Source of the DNA: Endozoicomonas gorgoniicola
Lineage (GTDB): Bacteria; Pseudomonadota; Gammaproteobacteria; Pseudomonadales; Endozoicomonadaceae
Direction: 5' to 3'
DNA: 64,000 nucleotides
Assembly (NCBI RefSeq): GCF_025562715.2
Contig: NZ_JAPFCC010000001.1
Coordinates: 3,428,501 to 3,492,500 of the forward strand
The notes beneath the pieces are model-generated. The model had not been told where the DNA came from, did not search any database, and worked only from the letters and a program-made list of their open reading frames with translations. Positions within the stretch are counted from its first letter, which is position 1. Every line of letters begins with the position of its first letter. A program made the position numbers and the translations under genes. This document shows, piece after piece, positions 1 through 6,802 of this stretch.

Positions 1-180
1 GCTGGCAGGAATCATACTTTCAAGAACTTGAAAGACCTGCTCTCTCAGATCAGGTGTAACCCATATGTGCTGCAAGCCCCGCAAAAGCCGGGGAATATCA
101 TCTCTGGACTTGGGGTTGAATGTGATGGCGGAGATATCAACCTCGCCCAACTGCATTTGTGGATTAATGGTTTGACGCAT
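1..180 (-). CDS. ISNCY-like transposase, N-terminal part (runs off left edge)
   Basis: The minus strand is open from an ATG at 180 to the window edge, giving 60 residues. Residues 12-28 include a GEVDISAI stretch followed by KSRDDIPRLLRGLQ and then LREQVF. From memory, this order is characteristic of the N-terminus of ISNCY-family transposases. The frame is also open upstream of the ATG back to the TAG at 274-276, so the true start could be earlier. No Shine-Dalgarno sequence is convincing. The gene lies directly behind a truncated ankyrin gene, as expected for an insertion. The catalytic part lies outside the window, so it is unknown whether the element is intact. Confidence 0.7.
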   Translation of the reverse strand, partial: MRQTINPQMQLGEVDISAITFNPKSRDDIPRLLRGLQHIWVTPDLREQVFQVLESMIPAS

Positions 181-273
181 AAACTCGAAAACAGCCTGTC
201 TGGGAAAATCTTCGAGTATTATATTTGGCCTCAGGCTGTGTTTTTCAAGGGCTTGAGGGTTTTCGGACAGGCA

Positions 274-522
274 CTAATTAACATTGGCTCCGTGTTCTAT
301 CAGGAGCTCTGCCATAAGAAGATCACCCTTGTCTACTGCTGTCCTTAATGGACTATGATCGTATCCGTTATTATCATAATTAACATTGGCTCCGTGTTTT
401 ATCAGGCGTTCTGCCTTCTTAGTATTGCCCTCCTTTATTGCTGTCATTAATTCGGAATCAATAGAGTCATTCTTTAACCCCGGGAAGATTGTCGCAAAAT
501 TCGATCCGTTGACTGGTAACAT
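274..522 (-). pseudogene. Ankyrin-repeat protein truncated by an IS insertion
   Basis: The 82-residue reading frame starts at an ATG preceded by GAGGTG at a good distance; a longer TTG start at 600 is less likely. It contains two ankyrin repeats ending in LIKHGANVN and LIEHGANVN. Ankyrin repeats mediate protein-protein contacts and are common in effectors of host-associated bacteria. The two repeats are also similar at DNA level (about 274-305 and 377-411). The match stops just after the second GANVN, where the frame meets a TAG and transposase-linked sequence begins. I infer that the element at 1-270 cut off the rest of an originally longer repeat protein. Confidence 0.6.
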
Positions 523-586
523 GTAAATCACCTCTGTTAGTTGATGAGCAATGAATTTAGTTATACCTTTTTCGACAACTATGTGC

Positions 587-739
587 CTAAAAAGTTTCAA
601 ACTTAGGAATAGTTCCGAAATAACTTCCTGATTTCACTTGGAGTTTCAGATCAGAGATAATAGTCTCAGCAGTACGAAGTGCAGGAAATTCCCTTGAGCC
701 ATTATTCTCCAGCAGTCGCCATTCAGATGAATAGAGCAT
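587..739 (-). CDS. Small hypothetical protein (50 aa)
   Basis: This short frame begins four bases after the stop of the frame at 743-970 and has a GGGGA motif eight bases before its ATG. The product has no recognised motif, no signal peptide and no membrane segment. It sits between the gene at 743-970 and the ankyrin remnant, all on the minus strand, so it may be the last gene of a small operon or a degraded fragment. The support is the ribosome-binding site and the amino-acid composition only. Confidence 0.3.
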   Translation of the reverse strand: MLYSSEWRLLENNGSREFPALRTAETIISDLKLQVKSGSYFGTIPKFETF

Positions 740-742
740 CGC

Positions 743-970
743 TTATTTCCCCATGTGACGCGCGTCTACAACCACAGGTCTTGCAGTGACAGTCAGGATT
801 ATCGACAAAGCGGCCAGTGCAGCTAACGTTAACAAATTGGCTATTTGACAAAAGTGCTTAATTATCCCGGCAGTGACGTTGCGCTGGCTGGTGGCATAGG
901 TCTTCACAGAACCGGTTGAGGAGGTCAATGATCGGGTGTCGTACACTTGCTCAATATGAATGCACTCCAT
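743..970 (-). CDS. Small putative single-pass membrane protein
   Basis: The 75-residue frame overlaps the 3' end of the upstream gene by 46 bases. A hydrophobic stretch near residues 42-62 (LLTLAALAALSIILTV) could be one transmembrane helix close to the C-terminus. No family is recognised. The long overlap and weak ribosome-binding site make it uncertain that the frame is translated. It may instead be a chance frame. Confidence 0.3.
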   Translation of the reverse strand: MECIHIEQVYDTRSLTSSTGSVKTYATSQRNVTAGIIKHFCQIANLLTLAALAALSIILTVTARPVVVDARHMGK

Positions 971-1599
971 TCTTCTATGCTTTTTATGCCTGCTTCTTCG
1001 GGGTGCCTGATACTGCGATCCTCTTTGATGAGTGTGATATGTCGCTTCATATCCTGAACTTCTTTGTATCCTAAGGGTCTGAGGTGAGCGGCTTTTTCTT
1101 GCAGGGTATTGCGTTGCTGAAGGTTGCTGTAAAGATTAAGCAGTTCATTAAGGGATTTATAGCTTATGTCCTGAAACTCAATGATCGATTTTGCCAGAAT
1201 TTCTCTCTCGGGAGTGGGCTCTGGCATCCCGCCTCCAAAGCATGATGGCAACCTGCTTCTGAAGGAAGTGTCTAAAGGGGGAATAGGAGTAAAGGGGTTT
1301 CTGCTTACGTGGCAACATCTTCCAAACTGAATCTCAAACATATTCCCTCTTTCTCTTGTATTGCTCGGAAGCTGGGGAGCCAGAAGGTCATGGTTTTCCA
1401 AATCCGGGGAGTAGTTCAGAAGTTGATGCCCTTCATTCGTGTATAAATAGAAACGGCCAACCAGGTATTCCCGGCGGTGAAACTGAGTAATGCGACCATG
1501 ATATTGGGCATTCTTGAAATAGACGGTCGGTTGGTGGTCGATCAAACCGGTATAGCCGATTATGTTTCGTGCAAGATAAAAGTCATCGCAGTAGCCCAT
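925..1599 (-). CDS. Hypothetical protein (224 aa)
   Basis: The start is the ATG at 1599, preceded by AAAGGAGG seven bases upstream; the longer frame would begin inside that ribosome-binding site. The N-terminal half is rich in aromatic residues (Tyr, Phe, His), the middle has a Cys-Cys pair and a Pro-rich stretch, and the C-terminal half is predicted helical and charged. There is no signal peptide or membrane helix. I do not recognise the family. It is followed on the same strand by two small frames. Confidence 0.6.
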   Translation of the reverse strand: MGYCDDFYLARNIIGYTGLIDHQPTVYFKNAQYHGRITQFHRREYLVGRFYLYTNEGHQLLNYSPDLENHDLLAPQLPSNTRERGNMFEIQFGRCCHVSRNPFTPIPPLDTSFRSRLPSCFGGGMPEPTPEREILAKSIIEFQDISYKSLNELLNLYSNLQQRNTLQEKAAHLRPLGYKEVQDMKRHITLIKEDRSIRHPEEAGIKSIEEWSAFILSKCTTPDH

Positions 1600-1769
1600 T
1601 CGTTCTCCTCCTTTCAAAGTACGTTAGTATCACCTTATTCCGGGCAGGCGTTGAGCTGTACTGTTTATTGCAAGCTTGATGAAGCCGTATGCAGGGTGGC
1701 AGGACTTGAATTTTATACCAGACTGATAGGCTGGGTTTTAATAATTCCTGCATTTATCGGTATTTGGAA

Positions 1770-2018
1770 ATGGCTAATTACAAATTCACTCTTCGCTTCA
1801 ATATTGAAAATTGTCAGAGAAGTACTGATGACTTTCTGGAAGAGCTTGCAGAGGCAGGCTGTACCGACGCTTTTATTGGCATCGGGCAGACAGGCCGACT
1901 GGCTATGGCATTCAGCAGAGAGTCGAAAAGTGCAGTCCATGCAATGTGCAGCACCATGGCTGATGTTAAGAGCGTTATTCCTGAAGCAATCTTGATTGAA
2001 GCGGGTTCGAGCTTATAA
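1770..2018 (+). CDS. Small conserved protein of unknown role (82 aa)
   Basis: The frame starts at ATG 1770; an upstream TTG at 1764 is the alternative. The product begins MANYKFTLRF and contains the pattern AGCTDAFIGIGQTGRLAM, later followed by a helical segment with IPEA. From memory, proteins with an AGCxDAxxGxGxxG core of this length recur in proteobacteria, often near mobile genes or beside helix-turn-helix genes, but no function is established that I can name. It is convergent with the azoreductase gene and separated from it by a strong hairpin. Confidence 0.6.
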   Translation: MANYKFTLRFNIENCQRSTDDFLEELAEAGCTDAFIGIGQTGRLAMAFSRESKSAVHAMCSTMADVKSVIPEAILIEAGSSL

Positions 2019-2110
2019 GACAAACAGGTAGTGCTGAGCAGCTTATATAGCCAATTACAAGAGATCATGCGGACAGAGAGTAAGAAGCCCAGTGTTTTCC
2101 TATGCCTTGC

Positions 2111-2145
2111 CCCCGCAGAAAGCTATGCCAGCTTTACCTGCGGGG
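2111..2145. terminator. Strong hairpin between convergent genes, no U-tract
   Basis: CCCCGCAG at 2111-2118 and AAAGCT at 2119-2124 pair with AGCTTT at 2130-2135 and CTGCGGGG at 2138-2145, leaving a five-base loop and an AC bulge. The hairpin lies between the 3' ends of the genes at 1770-2018 and 2189-2758. Neither strand carries a run of T after the stem, so a simple intrinsic terminator is not certain. It could also act as a transcript-end stabilising structure for both genes. Confidence 0.5.
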
Positions 2146-2188
2146 TCTGGGAGACCTCTGTGTATCAACGCCTTATACTTGCCATAAG

Positions 2189-2758
2189 TTAATGACAAAT
2201 TGCATCAATCTGCGCATGAACATCTGCTAACCCTTCTGCCCCCTCCGGGGTATCAAGGTTTGCCGCGTGGATAAAGGTAATGTCTTTCATGCCAAGCATC
2301 CCAAGCGTCTGACTGAGCTGCATTTCAATATGCTCAACGCTGCCACCACCACGAGCCAGAACAATGTAGACTTTCTTATTGTCCAGATATCCGACCGGCC
2401 CCTGTTCAGTATAATTAAACGTCACACCCACGCGGGCGATGTAATCAATCCATGCTTTCAGCGTGGTTGGGATCGAAAAATTATACACCGGCGCACCAAT
2501 GATAATAATTTCACTGTCTTTCACTTCGCCAATCAGCTCATCCGACAGTTCACAGGCTTTTTTGCCGGCCTGAGAGTCATCCCCGCCAAAACCGGAAAAC
2601 GCTGAGTGATCAAAGTGGGGAACAGGTTGCTTCACCAGGTCCCGATGCTTTACGCCGTGCCGTTCTGTGCTTAATTTCTCAAGCAATACCTGTGTCAGCT
2701 GTCGTGAATTAGAATGTTCGAAGCGTACACTGCTGTTAATTACAAGAATATTACTCAT
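2189..2758 (-). CDS. azoR: FMN-dependent NADH:quinone oxidoreductase / azoreductase
   Basis: The 189-residue product matches AzoR in length and layout: an N-terminal flavodoxin-like strand (MSNILVINSSVR), a central GAPVYNFSIPTTLKAWIDYI segment that contacts FMN, and a GGG turn with a C-terminal helix. These soluble homodimers use NADH and FMN to reduce quinones and azo compounds by two electrons and are thought to protect against electrophilic quinones. An ISL3 element has landed about 110 bases upstream but leaves a plausible promoter in place. No regulator is adjacent. Confidence 0.88.
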   Translation of the reverse strand: MSNILVINSSVRFEHSNSRQLTQVLLEKLSTERHGVKHRDLVKQPVPHFDHSAFSGFGGDDSQAGKKACELSDELIGEVKDSEIIIIGAPVYNFSIPTTLKAWIDYIARVGVTFNYTEQGPVGYLDNKKVYIVLARGGGSVEHIEMQLSQTLGMLGMKDITFIHAANLDTPEGAEGLADVHAQIDAICH

Positions 2759-2827
2759 TCTTTCCGGTCATCTTCTGGGTACAAACCAAAGGCCAGGTAT
2801 TACCTGATCCCGAATTTCAGATGTATC

Positions 2828-2855
2828 TTATTACTTCAACCCAACTTTAAGTCAA
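2828..2855 (-). promoter_or_regulatory. Candidate sigma-70 promoter of azoR
   Basis: On the minus strand TTGACT (2850-2855) is followed after 16 bases by TAATAA (2828-2833), about 70 bases upstream of the azoR start. The -35 fits well and the -10 is moderate. It lies between the gene and the ISL3 insertion, so the element need not have disrupted expression. Confidence 0.35.
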
Positions 2856-2868
2856 CACGTAGTCCTGT

Positions 2869-2876
2869 TATTTTTT
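2869..2876. repeat. Left copy of 8-bp target-site duplication (TATTTTTT)
   Basis: TATTTTTT directly precedes the left inverted repeat at 2877 and recurs exactly at 4207-4214, directly after the right inverted repeat. An 8-bp duplication is the usual ISL3 target duplication, and its perfect state fixes the ends of the element. Confidence 0.85.
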
Positions 2877-4206
2877 GGTTCTTCCCTGTTTTAAGTGGGT
2901 AGTTTTCAACGATGTACGCCAGTGGGGTACAAGTCCAAGCCTCCAAGATGAAAGTAGATCGCTGTCTTATATCTTTCACGGTTTCGAAAGCCACAAGCCC
3001 GATTCTTCAAACTCTGAATCTTGCTGTTCACTCCCTCTGCTCGACCGTTATTAGCCTCAAGGACAATAGCGTTGATGATACCCCACAAGTGCTCTTTGAC
3101 CGTTCTGGCAACTTCTTTTATGGGCTCAAGCCGACATCTCTGCGCCCAGCATAGCCACCTCTTCCAGGCCTTGATTGCCCAAGCTCTGGACTTGTAATTC
3201 CATAAGCTCATTGCCATTTGCCGGATGGCCCAGGCGCGAGCTGTTTTAAGTGTCGAGTTTCTCAGTGGTTCGAAGTTATCCCACTGCTCTTCAGACATGT
3301 TTTCAGGGTTAGTCAGCCAGTCGTAGCGAGTCCCCTTAAGCAGCTCTACACCTTGGTTTACAAGGGCTTTGTTCTCTTCTATCCGAACCTTGTTGACAGC
3401 TTTACCCAGAGACTGAGCAACGTGAAACTTATCAAATGCAATCTTCTGATCTGCGTCTGGAACATTCTCACTGACTGACTTGATGTAAGCCTTGGACATG
3501 TCCATCGTCACGCATTCGATCCCCTCTTTATGGTCATAGGGCAGTGTGTCAAAGTACTCGTTGAGACTGTCACTTTTACGGTCATCAGAAACGTGAATAA
3601 CAACGCCTTGGTCGTGGTCAGTGACCACTGTGACGTATTCATGATGCTTTTGAAATGAGGTTTCATCAACAGCGATTCGTTTTGGTGGCTTAGCATCACG
3701 ACGAGCCAGTCCTCTCTTCACTGCACGCTGCTGAATACCGTCTATGGCATTCCAACCAAGCTTCATTTGTCGTGCAACTGCCTTCGTAGTTGCCTCCTTT
3801 AGCCAGTCAATAACAAGGGCTTCAAACAGAGCTGTATATCGAGAGTCAGATTCAGCCCAGGGCACATTGATGGCTAACACCTTATGCTCAGGGCACTGGG
3901 TCCGTGGAACCCTGGCAACTAGAATAGTCTGAAACTGACAGGTATCCAGATGACGCCACTTCTGAGTGATGTGGTCGTAGCCAGAGCAGGGCTTATCGCA
4001 AACACTGCATTTGCAGGCCTTTTTACCATTGTGTTCAATGAATACCCGAACCTGTTGATCCTGTAATGACAATTCAACTTCAGAAACGAACCAAGGAGAC
4101 TCAATACCCAGTATTTGAGAATAGAGTTGCTTATCACGCATCGGTGCATCCTTGCATTGAGTGCTTCAGAATATAATAAATCACCCACTCAAATTGAGGA
4201 AGAGCC
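2877..4206 (-). mobile_element. Complete ISL3-family insertion sequence (1330 bp)
   Basis: The ends are imperfect inverted repeats that start GGTTCTTCC at 2877 and read GGCTCTTCC inward on the minus strand from 4206. About 21 of the first 30 bases match, including a shared AGTGGGT block. ISL3 elements typically begin with GGxTCTTC. The element is bordered on both sides by the same 8 bp, TATTTTTT, as expected for ISL3 transposition. One transposase gene fills the interior. All parts look intact, so the element may be active or only recently inserted. Confidence 0.9.
2906..4141 (-). CDS. ISL3-family transposase
   Basis: The 411-residue protein has the ISL3 layout. An N-terminal zinc-finger region carries Cys pairs (CKCSVCDKPC and a later TQCPEH), followed by a helix-turn-helix-like segment and a DDE catalytic core. 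Candidate acidic residues lie in RIAVDETSF, VTMDMSKAY and the distal LEANNGRAEGVN. The length is normal for the family and no frameshift is visible. It catalyses cut-and-paste movement of the surrounding 1330-bp element. Confidence 0.92.
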   Translation of the reverse strand: MRDKQLYSQILGIESPWFVSEVELSLQDQQVRVFIEHNGKKACKCSVCDKPCSGYDHITQKWRHLDTCQFQTILVARVPRTQCPEHKVLAINVPWAESDSRYTALFEALVIDWLKEATTKAVARQMKLGWNAIDGIQQRAVKRGLARRDAKPPKRIAVDETSFQKHHEYVTVVTDHDQGVVIHVSDDRKSDSLNEYFDTLPYDHKEGIECVTMDMSKAYIKSVSENVPDADQKIAFDKFHVAQSLGKAVNKVRIEENKALVNQGVELLKGTRYDWLTNPENMSEEQWDNFEPLRNSTLKTARAWAIRQMAMSLWNYKSRAWAIKAWKRWLCWAQRCRLEPIKEVARTVKEHLWGIINAIVLEANNGRAEGVNSKIQSLKNRACGFRNRERYKTAIYFHLGGLDLYPTGVHR

Positions 4207-4214
4207 TATTTTTT
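4207..4214. repeat. Right copy of 8-bp target-site duplication (TATTTTTT)
   Basis: This is the exact partner of the repeat at 2869-2876 and lies immediately outside the right end of the ISL3 element. The pair shows that the element inserted as a unit between azoR and the LysE-type gene. Confidence 0.85.
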
Positions 4215-4384
4215 CGCGCAGGTCTGCACGATTTTTACACTACGGTGAATAAAAAATACAGCCATCTTGCGCTCAGTACTACCCACACAAGCATATCTAT
4301 CTAATAACAGCCGTTTTCGTTTTTTCGAAAACTACCTGACCGTTGCCCTGGTTTACTGGCTTGTGGTCGTTATCTGCACCTGTA

Positions 4385-4999
4385 TCACTTTTGCATCATT
4401 GCCATTAAAGCGCCCGCCCCCATCAGCAGACCGCCACCGGTGCGGTTGAACCATTTCCGGACTGAAGGCGACTGGAGTTTGTTGTGTATATAACCGGAGG
4501 ACAAACCATAAATCAGGACGGTTGAGCTTGATACCGCAATAAAGCTGACCGACAGAATCATCATCTGCATCAGAATCGGATGACTGTCATCAATAAACAA
4601 CGGTAACAACATCACAAAAAACACAATACTTTTCGGGTTCAGGGCTGTCACGATAAATGAATCCCTGAAGACCTGACGGGCATCCATCAGGCCGGACTGG
4701 AGCCTGAGTGACTCTAATGGCGCACGCCAGTAGTTTATACCCAGATAGACCAGGTAAACCGCCCCAAGCCACTTCAATGCTCCAAAGACAACAGCCGAGG
4801 CTGACATCAGTGCGCCCAGTCCAATAAATGACAGCAACATAGTCAGAAGACTGCCTGCTCCTGTCCCCATAATCAGTGGCAGTAACGATTTAGTGCCATG
4901 ATTCAGCGCCTGCGCCATCACCATAAGAATCGTTGGGCCAGGAATCAAACAGACCATAAAAGTGGTCCCGACATAAGAAAGCCAGGTCTCAAAGTTCAC
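4385..4999 (-). CDS. LysE/RhtB-family amino-acid exporter
   Basis: I place the start at GTG 4999, preceded by GGGGAG; the longer frame to 5056 adds about 19 residues not typical for the family. The product begins NFETWLSYVGTTFMVCLIPGPT, and the PGP motif in the first helix is the LysE/RhtB hallmark. Five to six transmembrane helices follow, in about 205 residues in all. Family members sit in the inner membrane and export amino acids such as homoserine, threonine, lysine or leucine, driven by the proton gradient. The substrate cannot be read from the sequence. Confidence 0.85.
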   Translation of the reverse strand: MNFETWLSYVGTTFMVCLIPGPTILMVMAQALNHGTKSLLPLIMGTGAGSLLTMLLSFIGLGALMSASAVVFGALKWLGAVYLVYLGINYWRAPLESLRLQSGLMDARQVFRDSFIVTALNPKSIVFFVMLLPLFIDDSHPILMQMMILSVSFIAVSSSTVLIYGLSSGYIHNKLQSPSVRKWFNRTGGGLLMGAGALMAMMQK

Positions 5000-5097
5000 C
5001 GGATACTCTCCCCACACCAATGCCAGCTTCTGAATAGCGTGGATGGTGTCATCCAATACGGCTAATCAACACAAGCCTTCACTTTAGCTCACAAACC

Positions 5098-6240
5098 TCA
5101 GCGGGACACGGGTGTGAGCTGTAACAGTCGGGCGATATTCTCAGCTGTACGTTCAAGGTTCTCCCGCCCCGTCTCAAGGGCATCAGGCAAAGAAACAGCC
5201 CCATGAACCACTGGAAATACGGCATCAATGCCATGTTCATAAACCGCTTCAAAGCCCTTGGCGACACTGCCAGCCAGTGCAATCACAGGTATACCTTCCG
5301 CTTTAGCGACCCGGGCGACCCCGACCGGGGTTTTACCATGCACTGTCTGACCATCCATGCGTCCTTCTCCGGTAATCAACAGGTCAGCGCCCCCGACCTG
5401 AGCTTTCAGCCTGACGGTTTCGAGAACTATATTAATGCCCGGTTTCAGGTCTGCTTCCATAAAGGTCAGCAGGGCGGCTCCCATGCCACCGGCAGCGCCG
5501 GCTCCGGCAACGTGTTCAATATCTACATCCAGACATTGTTGAATCACTGCCGCATAATTTGTCAGAGCCTTGTCCAGTTGCACCACCATAGCCGGCGTCG
5601 CCCCCTTCTGGGGGCCAAATACCGCCGTGGCACCATTCGCTCCCGTTAACGGGTTATTCACATCACAGGCTGCCGTGACACGCACGTTTGCCAGTCGTGA
5701 ATCCATAGCGCTGCAATCAATACTGGCAAGGTCAGTCAGCGCCGCACCACCAGCAGGCAACTCTTCCCCTTTGTCATTCAGGAAGCGAACCCCCAGCGCT
5801 GCCATCATACCGGCACCACCATCGTTGGTTGCACTGCCGCCAATGGCAACAATAATCCGGCTGACCCCAAGGTTCAAAGCTTCACGAACCAGCTCACCAG
5901 TGCCGTAAGTTGTCGTCAGCAAAGGATTGCGAAGATGAGGTAAAATCCGTTCAAGCCCGGAAGCTTCAGCCATTTCAATCACTGCGGTTTTGCCATCACC
6001 CAGAACACCAAAACGGGCTTCTACCGGCTCCCCCAACGGCCCGGTTACCGTTCGTGAATAAAACCGCCCGGCCGTTCCGTCCACCAGCGACTGCAGTGTT
6101 CCTTCACCACCATCCGCAACGGGTACCTTAATGAACTCAGCCGAAGGTAATACACGACGCATTCCTGTTTCTATAGCAGTGGCGACATCTATCGCACTCA
6201 GGCACTCTTTAAAGGAATCGGGGGCAATGACTATTTTCAT
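5098..6240 (-). CDS. glxK: Glycerate kinase (GarK/GlxK family)
   Basis: The protein begins MKIVIAPDSFKECLSA, the family's standard start. The ATG at 6240 has AAGGAT seven bases upstream, so the longer frame to 6432 is really the in-frame tail of the upstream pseudogene. VPVADGGEGT, the glycine-rich IVAIGGSATNDGGAGM and GATAVFGPQKGA follow in the usual order. The 380-residue length fits. The enzyme phosphorylates D-glycerate with ATP and feeds glyoxylate- or glycerate-derived carbon into glycolysis. Its natural partner gene, tartronate semialdehyde reductase, lies directly upstream but is broken, so the substrate must come from another source or the pathway is decaying. Confidence 0.92.
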   Translation of the reverse strand: MKIVIAPDSFKECLSAIDVATAIETGMRRVLPSAEFIKVPVADGGEGTLQSLVDGTAGRFYSRTVTGPLGEPVEARFGVLGDGKTAVIEMAEASGLERILPHLRNPLLTTTYGTGELVREALNLGVSRIIVAIGGSATNDGGAGMMAALGVRFLNDKGEELPAGGAALTDLASIDCSAMDSRLANVRVTAACDVNNPLTGANGATAVFGPQKGATPAMVVQLDKALTNYAAVIQQCLDVDIEHVAGAGAAGGMGAALLTFMEADLKPGINIVLETVRLKAQVGGADLLITGEGRMDGQTVHGKTPVGVARVAKAEGIPVIALAGSVAKGFEAVYEHGIDAVFPVVHGAVSLPDALETGRENLERTAENIARLLQLTPVSR

Positions 6241-6289
6241 AATTATCCTTTTCCCTGTGACCGGTTTATGACGTTTTACCAAAGGCTTG

Positions 6290-6670
6290 AAAACCCTTGG
6301 TAAACGGCCATAGCTGAATGCCCCCCGGGCTTCACCACCCGGTGCTGAACAGGTGTTAAATAACTCCTGTGCTGTACCAGTATTGGGTAAATTCAACTGC
6401 AATGCTCTGCCACCGGTCAATGCCAGGTTCAAATTTATCTGATGCAGTGCAATTATTAAGCCGGGGCCAAAAGTCTTAAGCCGGGGTCAAAAGTGCCTTT
6501 CACTATGCGTTCACCGTGGACCTCAAGAATCCTGGAAGGCACAAAGCCACCCATTAAGGCTTCACCAATTTTTACAGGGTCGGCACCCGCCTTTGAGGCA
6601 AACTTATAATATTTGGTGATAATTTGCCCCACTATCCCGGACTGACTTTTTTGTGTTTGTCCAGACCTCT
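6290..6670 (-). pseudogene. glxR: Tartronate semialdehyde reductase remnant (garR/glxR), frameshifted
   Basis: The minus strand encodes FASKAGADPVKIGEALMGG, SRILEVHGERIVKGTFDPG and, in another frame, IALHQINLNLA and LNLPNTGTAQELFNTC. These are consecutive parts of the C-terminal domain of 2-hydroxy-3-oxopropionate reductase. A 20-bp tandem duplication at 6456-6495 breaks the frame between the two parts. Deleting one copy on paper joins them exactly (FDPGL to IIALHQ). The N-terminal NAD-binding domain, about 165 residues, is missing, and the tail is fused in frame toward glxK. The adjacency to glycerate kinase matches the known gene order for glyoxylate use. Confidence 0.82.
6456..6495 (-). 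repeat. 20-bp tandem duplication that frameshifts garR
   Basis: Two adjacent 20-base units, 6456-6475 and 6476-6495, are identical at 18 positions (core TTAAGCCGGGG). Because 20 is not a multiple of three, the second copy shifts the garR reading frame and creates the stop after LRLLAPA. Confidence 0.85.
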
Positions 6671-6802
6671 GGTCGTCGAAACAAAAACTTGCTTTAGTCA
6701 TTAACTAACCTGCTCCGGAAAGCAATAAAACCAATATTTATAGCAATCAGAAAATAATAAGCTACTGTCTACTGTACCAATATGATTAATGAATAACGTG
6801 CC

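Noticed and set aside
1477..1995. Plus-strand open frame of 172 codons
   Set aside because: It overlaps the 5' end of the gene at 925-1599 and most of the gene at 1770-2018, both with better support.
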